A stretch of DNA of 8,078 nt from Kiritimatiellia bacterium (GTDB lineage: Bacteria > Verrucomicrobiota > Kiritimatiellia > RFP12 > UBA1067): contig JAFVZE010000089.1 of the NCBI GenBank assembly GCA_017508315.1, forward strand, positions 1 through 8,078. The letters are read 5' to 3'. The translations under genes and the position numbers were made by a program. Within the stretch, counting starts at the first letter, position 1, and every line of letters starts with the position of its first letter. Under the pieces are notes generated by a model. It searched no databases and was not told where the DNA came from. It saw nothing but the letters and a program-made list of their open reading frames with translations. Below are positions 1 through 7,900 of the stretch, piece after piece.

Positions 1-915
1 ATGCGAAACCACCTGATCGAATCCGTTGAGATTGAATGCCCAAGACGATTGATTGTGCCATGTTTCGTACGGGCGAAGAACACAGGACGCCCCCAGACAG
101 TTTGCGCGCTCGAAAACAATGTTGCGCACCGTATCCGGAGATATGCCGTACGGAGCGACAACGCTCTCGCAGGCGATTTTCAAATTGCTGAAATACACGA
201 TCGCTTGCCGGAAAGCCTCTCCGAGCACGGCGTCAACCCCGTTGCCGAGACGGACAACTCCCGCTCCCTCACGGCGCAGACGAGCGTGACTATTGACTTC
301 AAAAGTTCCGTTTATGAATTCCACATTATGCTTGAAATAGAAATTGTTCTCGCCATCCGTTCGTGCGGCGAACGGAGCCGCCTGGACGAGATGACGTTCT
401 TCGGACTCTGAGCCGAAATAAAACGATGAAGTTCCCGTCGTCGACATCACAATAGGCGCATAATTGGTGAAAACCGAACTCTCACCGACAAACCGGAGCA
501 TCCCGTTGGTGACATTCCCGCTGAACGTCGCCGCGCCGGAAGCGCCGCCGCCGAGCCCGGTCTCGGAAGCGACGACAACCGGCGTTCCTTTGAATGCGAA
601 ATGGCCGGGAGCGACGAGCCCGGAATTGTCGCCGGAAAGCGTGACCTCGCCGGAGTCGACTGCGGATAAAACGCCCGATCCGCTAACCTTTGCGCTCAAT
701 GTGAGACTGTCGGAGGCTGTGTACGACAGCGTCGAGCCCTCTGCGAGAACGATCTCCGAAGCCGCAGCCAACCTGGCAGCGCCGGCGGAATCGGCCACCG
801 TAACCTCGCCTTCCACGCTGATTACGCCGTCGACGGTATCAGGAAGAGCTCCGGCGGCGCAGCTGAACACCGCCGAAGCGAATGCCAACGCGCAGATTCC
901 ATTTGTCATCTTCAT
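1..915 (-). CDS. Secreted beta-helical (autotransporter-associated repeat-like) surface protein, 3' end cut by window edge
   Basis: The frame is open for 305 codons from an ATG at 915 to the window edge with no stop, so the C-terminus is missing. The N-terminus is a signal peptide: MKMTN, then a hydrophobic stretch (ICALAFASAVFSCAAGA), with likely signal peptidase I cleavage near residues 21-23 before LPDTVDG. The mature part is rich in Gly, Ser, Thr and Val and alternates short beta-strand-like stretches. Residues about 70-100 (LTLSAKVSGSGVL, then EVTLSGDNSG) resemble the autotransporter-associated beta-strand repeat, which usually builds an extracellular beta-helix. A second Gly-rich, strand-forming stretch covers residues 120-150. 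No catalytic motif is visible. The start is supported by AAGGAG nine bases upstream (a few bases further from the second Met at codon 3) and by a near-consensus promoter further up. The gene has its own promoter, so it is probably a separate transcription unit from the two upstream genes. Adhesin or surface-layer-like structural protein is an inference; the missing end could hold a barrel or sorting signal. Confidence 0.85.
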   Translation of the reverse strand, partial: MKMTNGICALAFASAVFSCAAGALPDTVDGVISVEGEVTVADSAGAARLAAASEIVLAEGSTLSYTASDSLTLSAKVSGSGVLSAVDSGEVTLSGDNSGLVAPGHFAFKGTPVVVASETGLGGGASGAATFSGNVTNGMLRFVGESSVFTNYAPIVMSTTGTSSFYFGSESEERHLVQAAPFAARTDGENNFYFKHNVEFINGTFEVNSHARLRREGAGVVRLGNGVDAVLGEAFRQAIVYFSNLKIACESVVAPYGISPDTVRNIVFERANCLGASCVLRPYETWHNQSSWAFNLNGFDQVVSH

Positions 916-923
916 GGATTTTA

Positions 924-930
924 TCTCCTT
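924..930 (-). promoter_or_regulatory. Ribosome binding site of the 915..1 gene
   Basis: The minus strand reads AAGGAGA, a strong Shine-Dalgarno match, with AGGAG ending nine bases before the ATG at 915. It fixes the first ATG as the start. Its first base is also part of the TAA stop (932-930) of the small leader reading frame, which would let a ribosome finishing that frame stop on the binding site. Confidence 0.85.
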
Positions 931-1013
931 TAACGGTAAAATCTGACCGTCCAGCCGCCCTTGCCGAGAAATGCGGTGCAAAGCCCGATCTCTCTGGTCT
1001 GCCGGTCGGTCAT
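930..1013 (-). other. Possible leader peptide ORF (27 codons) or gene-tail remnant upstream of the 915..1 gene
   Basis: An ATG at 1013 opens a 27-codon frame ending in TAA at 932-930, which overlaps the Shine-Dalgarno sequence of the next gene. The peptide starts MTDRQTREIG and ends GGWTVRFYR. The only upstream purine run is GGAG, two bases from the ATG, which is too close for efficient initiation. A GTG at 1031-1029 would extend the frame in phase to 33 residues, and an in-frame TAA lies just upstream of that. The C-terminal pattern (small residues, W, alternating V/F) resembles a terminal beta-strand like DRWKVRV near the end of the 8056-4973 protein. It could be a translated leader peptide, a relic of a lost gene's 3' end, or chance. 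I recognise no family. Confidence 0.3.
933..1012 (-). promoter_or_regulatory. Structured 5' leader with competing helices
   Basis: In the minus-strand transcript, 1012-1001 can pair with 955-944 as a 12-position helix with one A-A mismatch and one G-U wobble. A 6-bp helix (983-978 with 964-959, one G-U) nests inside it. A third, perfect 5-bp hairpin (950-946 with 937-933, 8-nt loop) uses part of the long helix's 3' strand, so the two cannot form together. The third hairpin ends two or three bases before the Shine-Dalgarno sequence. The long helix would bury two bases of the small frame's ATG. It matches no riboswitch class I can recognise with confidence. A regulatory function is inferred from structure and position only. 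Confidence 0.35.
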
Positions 1014-1068
1014 CGCTCCGACATACCACACACTTTATACTCTTTACTATCCACATTCGAACGACTAA

Positions 1069-1097
1069 ATTATACTAAAACCGTTAAATGCTGTAAA
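1069..1097 (-). promoter_or_regulatory. Sigma-70-type promoter for the 915..1 gene
   Basis: On the minus strand a -35 box TTTACA (1097-1092, five of six to TTGACA) is followed after exactly 17 bp by a perfect -10 box TATAAT (1074-1069). Transcription would start near 1062, giving a leader of about 147 nt before the ATG at 915. The surrounding AT-rich sequence contrasts with the GC-rich genes. It lies just downstream of the inverted repeat, so the repeat is not in the leader transcript. Confidence 0.7.
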
Positions 1098-1119
1098 TAT
1101 CATTCTATTCGCACCCGGG

Positions 1120-1264
1120 ATCGGTTACTCGAATGTGCAATTGTTGCACGGTGATACCGGTGTTGGATTTTTCTGTTGATGCTTAAGCCGTGCCTTGTCA
1201 ATGTGACGTCTTCGGTTCGGGCAACGGTATCACTGTACAACAGTTGCGCATTCAAGCAACCGAT
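1120..1264. repeat. Long imperfect inverted repeat, two 39-bp arms around a 67-bp centre
   Basis: The left arm (1120-1158) and the reverse complement of the right arm (1226-1264) align without gaps over 39 positions with 33 identities. The six differences, at left-arm positions 1127, 1130, 1136, 1141, 1147 and 1150, are all transitions. The arms start ATCGGTT and end GTGATACC. The left arm holds a nested perfect hairpin (GTGCAA, TTG, TTGCAC at 1135-1149) that is degraded in the right arm. The element begins 23 bases past the stop of the 4962-1288 gene and ends 22 bases before the -35 box of the next promoter. No target-site duplication is visible at its borders. It could be a non-autonomous mobile repeat, a transcript-end or mRNA-stabilising structure, or a protein-binding site. 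Confidence 0.85.
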
Positions 1265-1287
1265 TACCTTTTTCCGCGTAGCGGGAT

Positions 1288-4200
1288 TCACTTTCCCGCG
1301 CCGCATTTGCGGACCGAGATCGTGCGGTTGGAGCGCGAGTCCCCTCTCCGCCGCCAATCGCGCACGAGCGCGAAGAGATCCGCCGCGCAGCAGCCCGAAG
1401 AACGGCGCGGGACTTCGCGTTCGATGCGCACTTCAAGCCGCCCGTCCCTGATCTCGGCCGTGACCTTGCCGCGCAGCCAGACCCGGGCGGGATTCTCCGG
1501 GTCGGCGAATTCAAACTCCTCCGGCAGATGTTCGATCTCGGTATATCCCTCCGGGAAGCGGACGAGAACCGAATCCGTCAACGGCGATTCTGCGCCGACC
1601 GCGAAAGGCGTCCGCCGCACGACGCCCGTCATCGACGGCAGTGAATTTGCGAACGGCGGCAGCTGCAGGGTTATGACGTCGCCCGAAACCGTCGCGTAAT
1701 CCGGAACGTGGCAGGAGAATCTGCGCTTCGCCGGATACGACTCGACATCGCACTCAAGTTCGCTCGTGGCGCTCGCCGCCTGCGCGACCGCCCCCAGAAT
1801 CTCCTGATAACGGCGCAAGCGCTCTTCCGGCAGAATCTCGCTGTAGGTTTTGCGGAAGGCTCCGACACCGGCGCCACCGATCTCGTTTTCGACGGTGAAA
1901 TCAACCGCTCCGTCTTCATGGACGACAACGTCCGCGTGTTCGCGCGCATACGATTCAAGTTTCGCCTCCGGAACTTCGACGATGCCGAAGGTTCCTTCAA
2001 TCGGATCAAAAAAGTCTCCGCGGGCATATGCGCTCGTCCCCGGTTCGGCATACTCGTTTTCCGTCCCGATGAACCAGGTCGTCTCCCTGCCGCCGAAACC
2101 GAGGAACCCGCCATCGGAAAAGCGCACCCGGCACAGCGCGGCCGAGAACGCGCGGACGTTCGGCTTCTCGACGATGTCGCGGCGGCGCAGCCGCTCGGGA
2201 TCGCCGCCGTTCATCCGGGCGAGAACGACATCGGCGTCGAAACCGGCAAGACGCAGCAGCGCGCACATCGTGCGGATGTAGTCGAGACGGGTGGCATAGC
2301 GTTCCTTCAGCACCGTCGCGGGATCGGTGAGCTGGTTTTCAAGCGGCAGTTCGTACAGCGAGGGACCGGCGATCTTCACGTGCCTGGCCATCCAGTCGCG
2401 CACGGCTCTCACCTTGCCGGCGGCGGTATCCTTTTCCGCAAGCTCTTCAAGCGCCTCGCCCGCGGCCTCCCCGTCTATGTCCGCGGCGAAATCCGAGGCG
2501 GCGAATCTCGCGGCCGTCCGCTTCCAGTCGTTCGACGAAATTACGGTCTGATCGCGCCAGAGCGCCGCCGCCGGCTGGTTCGGCTCGCGCGCGAGACGCG
2601 GCGGATCGACAAGCTCGCGTCTCCAGCCGTTGACCCGGACGATCTTCCTGTCGAGCGGTTCACGGGTGTCGAAAAGATACGAAGCGTAGAACGACTCCGG
2701 CGCATTGCGCACCCTGACGACGCTCGTCACCGAGATCACGCTGCCGATCTCCACCGACGGGAGATTGACCACCAGAATCTTGCTCGCCGGGTAGCGCGGC
2801 GCCGCCCCCGTCCATGCGGCATCCATCACGTTCATTTCTCTAGGCGTCACTGCGCTCACCCTGCCGTCGGCGTTCGAGACGACGGCGGAAACGATCTCCA
2901 CCTCCTTCCACAGCGGATTGTAGGCGAATTTAAGTTCCGAAGACTCCTTCTTTCCGGCGTAGGTGAGAATCTTCTTGACCGTCACGTTGGTCGTGACCCA
3001 TTCGCGCTCGGACAGGATCGTCGTCTCGCTCGAGGAAAGAAGATACCGCGCGTCGGCATCCGACAGCCGGTTTTTGGCGAACGCCGGGCGTCGGCGCTCG
3101 GCGGCCTCGACATCTTTCAATTTTTCGCGCAGGTCGGCGTATTTTTCCGGGCTGAACTCCACCGCCGCAAGCGACAGCCGCCGCCCGGCGCGCAGAACGC
3201 CGTTGGAGAATCCGTATGAACTGCGGTACTCGTAGCCGCCGTCCGCCCTCACCGCCTCCGGCAGCGACAGCGGTCTGCCGAGCGCATCGCCGACGTCGAG
3301 CCTGACGCTCTCGCGGACTTCCGCGGTGGTGTCGAGAACGAGCGGATACCTGCGTTCGACGAGCGAGGTTCCGCCCTCCAGTATCCAATTGGCGACCCCC
3401 AGTCTCTTCGACACCATCGGCACGGTCAGTTCGTCGCGGGTGGCGCCCTCGAGCACCGCCTCCGGAATGCGCGAGACGAGCTTGGCCGTAAGCGGCTTTT
3501 CGGTGTCGCGCATGTCATCGGGCTTTATCTCGCAGCTCACGAGCTCCGCTCCGGCCGCAACCCCTTTGAGGATGCGTTCGAACGTCTTTATCCGCTCTTC
3601 CCGGGTGCGCTTGGCGAGCGCCCCGCGATAGGCGGTGTCGTTGATGCCCTTGAAAAGGATTTTGTTTTCGAGCACCAACACGCCGTCTTTGGAAAGCCGC
3701 CCGGAAGATTCGACGTCGACCCCGTTGTCCGACGGTTTCGGCACTGGAGAAGTTCTGAGCGTGTCGCCCTCCGCCCGGCAGACGAGATAGCTCTTGCCGC
3801 TCAGATACGAAGGAAAGATATCCCTGGTGTTTTCGTTGGTGGAATCCATGAGAACGTACGAGCCGTCCTTCTCCTCGACCGCGACGACGGCATGGTTGAA
3901 AAACGGCTGCGGCACCTCGGCGTCCATCTTCGCCCCGACGTTGATGAGAACCGGATACGCCTTGAAGCCCGCCATGCGCAGCATCGCCACCAGAAGTCCG
4001 GCCTTGTCGCGGCAGACGCCGTAGCGGTTGTTGAAAGTTATATCGACATCGTGCGGCGCATATCCGGGCGACGTATCTTCAAGCGTAAGCCCCATGTAGC
4101 GTATCTCCTGGGAGACGAAGCGGAAAATCGCGCGCATATCCCGCCCGATCTCCGCGACCTTGTTGGTCATCGCCGCGTTGGTGCGCTCCAGATGCGGCAG

Positions 4201-4962
4201 AGAAAGTTCCCAGTACCATTTCGAAAGCTCCCGCCAGCTGTCCACCGTCGAAAGCCGAACGTGCTGGACCTGCGTCCAGACCGGCGGCATGTCCGGCTCG
4301 GGGAACATCTGCGCGGAATTGGTCGCGACGTAAGTATGGAGCATGGAGCCGTCGGCAAGACGCTCGACGCTCGACGTCACGTTGCCGAGCGGATTGCGCA
4401 CCGCGCTCGCGCGGATCGGGCGCGAAGCGGGCGCTTTGACCTTGTAGGTGGACTTCAGGATCGGATGCGTCCATTCCATGACGCAAACGTCGCTCCAGTG
4501 GTCGCGCACGCGGCTCTTGAGCGTCCTGCGCCGCGTCTTGACGTGAACGACCTCGCCGACGGCCAGTCCGGGGACGGTGCAGACGATTCTGCGGTCGAGA
4601 GGATCGTAGATGTTCTCCGACATCGAGGAATTGTCGGTCGTCTCGGACATGGTTCCGGAAACGTCGATCGCCCGCTCGACTCCGTTCGTGCCGATCGCCC
4701 CGACATAGACGATCTCCGCCTCGCCGTAACGTTTGGAATAGTTGAGCGTGACGGTCGACTCGCTCCGCCGTCCCTTCTCGGTGAGAATTTTCGTCCACCC
4801 CTCGGATTCGGTTTCGCTCGTGCCGTCGGCGTTGTAGGAGACGGACTCAACCTCCTCCACGCACACCACGTCGGCGTCGGGGAACCTTTCCCTCGTGACG
4901 GAACCGTAATCCGCCGCCGAGACCGCCAGCGGCGACATCATGAAAGCAATGATTTTTTTCAT
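1288..4962 (-). CDS. Exported DUF3857/transglutaminase-like protein with two tandem units, the second catalytically degenerate
   Basis: The 1224-residue protein starts with a short signal peptide (MKKIIAFMMSPLAVSA, likely cleaved before ADYG) and should act in the periplasm or at the surface. Unit 1 (about 1-628) has a DUF3857-like beta-rich domain (about 30-210), then a transglutaminase core (about 285-380). That core carries RYGVCRDKAGLL with Cys317, FNHAVVAV with His357 and VLMDST with Asp373, a complete Cys-His-Asp triad. Unit 2 (about 629-1224) repeats this: DUF3857-like at 640-810 and core at 840-970. There RYATRLDYIR puts Arg892 where the Cys should be, with Ser940 and Gly966 at the His and Asp sites, so it is probably inactive. 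Family members usually have one such unit. Bacterial members can be proteases or crosslinking enzymes, and the substrate here is unknown. The gene starts 10 bases after the upstream stop, without a good Shine-Dalgarno sequence, which suggests translational coupling. The start is chosen for the KK n-region. Confidence 0.9.
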   Translation of the reverse strand: MKKIIAFMMSPLAVSAADYGSVTRERFPDADVVCVEEVESVSYNADGTSETESEGWTKILTEKGRRSESTVTLNYSKRYGEAEIVYVGAIGTNGVERAIDVSGTMSETTDNSSMSENIYDPLDRRIVCTVPGLAVGEVVHVKTRRRTLKSRVRDHWSDVCVMEWTHPILKSTYKVKAPASRPIRASAVRNPLGNVTSSVERLADGSMLHTYVATNSAQMFPEPDMPPVWTQVQHVRLSTVDSWRELSKWYWELSLPHLERTNAAMTNKVAEIGRDMRAIFRFVSQEIRYMGLTLEDTSPGYAPHDVDITFNNRYGVCRDKAGLLVAMLRMAGFKAYPVLINVGAKMDAEVPQPFFNHAVVAVEEKDGSYVLMDSTNENTRDIFPSYLSGKSYLVCRAEGDTLRTSPVPKPSDNGVDVESSGRLSKDGVLVLENKILFKGINDTAYRGALAKRTREERIKTFERILKGVAAGAELVSCEIKPDDMRDTEKPLTAKLVSRIPEAVLEGATRDELTVPMVSKRLGVANWILEGGTSLVERRYPLVLDTTAEVRESVRLDVGDALGRPLSLPEAVRADGGYEYRSSYGFSNGVLRAGRRLSLAAVEFSPEKYADLREKLKDVEAAERRRPAFAKNRLSDADARYLLSSSETTILSEREWVTTNVTVKKILTYAGKKESSELKFAYNPLWKEVEIVSAVVSNADGRVSAVTPREMNVMDAAWTGAAPRYPASKILVVNLPSVEIGSVISVTSVVRVRNAPESFYASYLFDTREPLDRKIVRVNGWRRELVDPPRLAREPNQPAAALWRDQTVISSNDWKRTAARFAASDFAADIDGEAAGEALEELAEKDTAAGKVRAVRDWMARHVKIAGPSLYELPLENQLTDPATVLKERYATRLDYIRTMCALLRLAGFDADVVLARMNGGDPERLRRRDIVEKPNVRAFSAALCRVRFSDGGFLGFGGRETTWFIGTENEYAEPGTSAYARGDFFDPIEGTFGIVEVPEAKLESYAREHADVVVHEDGAVDFTVENEIGGAGVGAFRKTYSEILPEERLRRYQEILGAVAQAASATSELECDVESYPAKRRFSCHVPDYATVSGDVITLQLPPFANSLPSMTGVVRRTPFAVGAESPLTDSVLVRFPEGYTEIEHLPEEFEFADPENPARVWLRGKVTAEIRDGRLEVRIEREVPRRSSGCCAADLFALVRDWRRRGDSRSNRTISVRKCGAGK

Positions 4963-4972
4963 ACGGCAAATC

Positions 4973-7900
4973 TCACTTCACTATGATTCCGATGCCGGTT
5001 CGGCGGCGCACCTGAAGAAGTTTCACGCCGTCGGCGCCGGTGGAGACGCGGACCTTCCAGCGATCGGAAGAGAGTTTCGGCAACGCCCGCGAGACGGCGG
5101 ACGCTTCAGCGAGCGTGATCCAGCCTTTCCCCGCACTCTCGGACAACGCGCCGCAATCGAACCTGATGTCCGTGAAATCGGCATTTCCGGAGATGTTCAG
5201 CACCGGCATCTCCCCCGCGTCCGGACTCGCCTTCAAAACGCCGCTGCCGCTCAAAGACGCGAAATTCTGCCTCTTTGAATAAGAAAGCCTGCCGCCGTCA
5301 AGCGTCACGCCGCCGGCGATGGAGTTTTCCGCCGTCAGCCTGAGCGATCCCGCTCCGGTCACCTTGAGCGAACCCGAACCGGAAATCTCGGAGGCGAACG
5401 TGCAGTCGTAACCCGCGGCAGTGTCGGGATCCTGCGTATCGATCGTCAGCACACACCCCTTTGGAAGCGCCAAGGGCCCTGCGGCGTATTCCCAGCCGTT
5501 CTCTGAGCAGAGCGTCGGCTCTCCTTCGACTTCGATCGGCATGACGAAAGTCTCGGCGCTGAAACGCACCTTTTCACCGAGCCGGATCGTATAGTCGGCT
5601 GTCGCTTTCGAGCCGGTGTCCCTGAACCTGACGCGCCCCCTGCCGACAAGATAATGCCCCTTCGTTCCGCCGAGCGGAGCGCGCACGTCAAAAAGCCCGT
5701 CAACGCGCTGGGCGACGGTGTCGCCGTATTCGCCATAACCGAAAAGTGTTCCGTCAACCGTAAATTCACCGCCCTCCATAATCTCAAATCCGCCCTGAGG
5801 CCCGGACAGAAGCAAGGTTTGGTTGCTCGCGCGGAGTTCGGCTCCGCGATAGACTTTGACGCTCGTCGGCCGCGGGCCGCCGGAAGGCTTCATCATCACG
5901 TTCCACGCCTTCGTCTCGCCGAGAATGCGCACATCGCCGCGCGCCTCGAACCGGGCGTATCCGTCGACGCCGCCGACAAGGGCGATATAACCGTTGCCGG
6001 CGCTGTTGACCGCGATAACCGAATGATTGCCGCCGGTCCACGAGCGGCTTATGTCGTTGCTGATGACGACCGGAAACGCGCTTGAGGAATAGACGGCGCA
6101 GCCGACCTGCTTATCGTAAAGTCGGGACTCGAAAGCGAGCGGGCCTCCCCCCAGAACAAAAGGTCCCGCCATATCGAGGAAGCGGATCGAATAAAGCTGC
6201 GCACCGTCCTCGGCGACGGTAACGCCGGTATTTGAAACGCCGTCGAAAACCGCGGTCGTGTTCGTTCCCGACGGCACCGTTCCCGACGACCAGTTGGCGG
6301 CGTTCCCGAAACTTCCGTCCGCATCTCCCGTCCAGCGGTTGCCGGCGAAACCGGCCGTGCAATGAGAGACCCCCTTTCTGCAGAACGCTAACGAACCGTT
6401 TATGAATCTGGCGTCCCAGATGTCCGCAAGACTCTCATTCGCGTAAAAAACCTGCGGGCGGACGGCTCCGGCAAACTGATCCACCGCCAGAGGTCCGCAG
6501 ATGAATCCCGGCAGAACCGGGCCGTCGAAGTTGCCGACCGAAGCTTCAATGCGGGCGTTCTCGCCGAACGAGATTTCCTCCGCCTCGTAAAAAGCGATAT
6601 TCCTGGCGGTCAATCCGAGCGTTGCGCCGCGGCCGAGAGACAGAGAATCCGTCTTGAGCGTCTGATTGTACTGAAGCTCGAACCTGCAGGTCGAGTTTTC
6701 CCCCGCCGAAAGTTCCGAAAGCCGCGCTCCGATGTCCGTCCACGTCGAGAAAACGCCGACACCGCCGCCGATCGTGCGAAGGTATGCGCCGTGCGAAAAC
6801 ATCGGGCGGCGCAAATGTATCTGCCGGGCGGTGACGCCGTCGGCGCGGTCCGCGGTATCAACCGTCGCGCCCTTTTCGATATGCAGAACCGTCTTAAGTC
6901 CCGCCACGTACCAGTCCGAGTTGGTCGCGGCGAAAACCACCTCTCTCGGAAAATAAATGTGGAGATTCGTTCCCGTCGTGCTTCCGATTCCGGTATCCAC
7001 ATTGTACGGTCGCGATATGTTCGCGCCGAGAACGAGCGAGTCGACATCCATCACCGCGCGGTCGATCGGATCGTCCTCTCCGGGCGAAAGGTTCATTCCT
7101 TTGCCGAACGTCAAACGGCCGCCGCCGGTGAAACTGAAATTTTCCGAAGCGACGAATCTTCCGTCGCCGCGCACCTCGCCGCCGTTGAGCGGAAGATCGG
7201 GATTTTCGGAGTTCCCAAGCCCCTGCAGAACCGCGTTGCTCCCGAGCGTCAGCGTTCCGCCGTCGGGAATCACGCCGCGGTTCCCGATCGGGTAATCTTT
7301 GTTCGTTTTAAGAACCAATTCGCCTCCCGTGACTTTCACATCGGCATATTTCGAGAATACCGTTCCCCCGTTCACCGGAGCCGCCAAACCGCCGCTCATC
7401 CTGAAAATGCCGTTGCCGACGACGAGCGATGTTTTAAAGACTCCGCCGATGATATCGAAATACGCTATGTTCCGTCCGACGTCCGAACTGGTCCAATGGT
7501 CCTTCATCTCGATCTTCCCGCCGCCTCCGGGAAGTTCGAGAATCTCTCCGCCGTCAAGAACAAGCCTGCCGCCGGCCATGATCATATAATGGTATTTCGG
7601 CCGGTAGACGCTCCCTTCGCCGACGACCATCTCGGCATCCTCGTAAACGTACTGAACTCCGCTTATGACCGAGACGTCCGCGCCCGAGAGTTTCAGGCTT
7701 CTGTTCGCATACACAAGGAGATACGAGGTGGTGCCCTCTCCGCCCTCCTCGCCGATGACAAGAGACCCCTCGCCGGCGAGAACGACGGCTTCTTTTTTCC
7801 CCGCCGTTCCCTGCATCAGTTCCAGATGCTTGACGGCAAAATCGCCGTCGACATCCACCCGCACCGACATCTCCGGCCAGAAGCGGACGGTATCATCCGC

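Larger units (their letters stand above)
916..1287. other. 372-bp intergenic regulatory region
   Basis: This is the only gap over 300 bases. From right to left it holds: a short hairpin just after the stop of the transglutaminase-family gene (1274-1284, 4-bp stem, no U-tract in the right place); a 145-bp inverted repeat (1120-1264); a promoter for the next gene (1069-1097); and a leader of about 147 nt with RNA secondary structure, a small reading frame and a ribosome binding site. The segment around 1030-1110 is clearly more AT-rich than the coding sequence, as expected for a promoter. I see no tRNA, no classic rho-independent terminator and no transposase remnant. Confidence 0.8.

Noticed and set aside
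850..915. Lipoprotein signal (Cys at residue 19) in the 915..1 protein
   Set aside because: The residues before the Cys (VFS) do not fit a normal lipobox, because Phe is at -2; a signal peptidase I site just downstream fits better.
1..946. Plus-strand frames at 1-411 and 464-946
   Set aside because: They are antisense to the 915..1 gene, which has a signal peptide, a strong Shine-Dalgarno sequence, a promoter and a repeat-like composition; the plus-strand products show none of these.
944..1025. Plus-strand riboswitch suggested by GGTGCAAAGCC followed by GGTCTGCCGG, faintly like parts of c-di-GMP-I or cobalamin riboswitches
   Set aside because: The other core elements of those classes are missing, and no plus-strand gene lies downstream.
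1030..1036. TATAAA-like sequence on the minus strand near 1035 as a second -10 box
   Set aside because: No acceptable -35 hexamer lies 16-18 bp upstream, whereas the 1069-1097 promoter is near consensus.
1120..1264. Inverted repeat as an integron attC site
   Set aside because: The arm ends do not carry the attC core sites (RYYYAAC and GTTRRRY in the right places), no integrase is present, and the neighbouring gene is not a cassette.
1274..1284. Hairpin CCGC-GTA-GCGG as a rho-independent terminator for the 4962-1288 gene
   Set aside because: The stem is only 4 bp. In the minus-strand transcript it is followed by AAAAA, not a U-tract, and on the plus strand the T-run precedes it.
1708..4986. 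Long plus-strand open frames (1708-3219, 503 codons; 3892-4986, 364 codons)
   Set aside because: They lie antisense to the transglutaminase-family gene, are Arg/His/Ala-rich without domains or signal peptides, and arise from the GC-rich third positions of the real gene.
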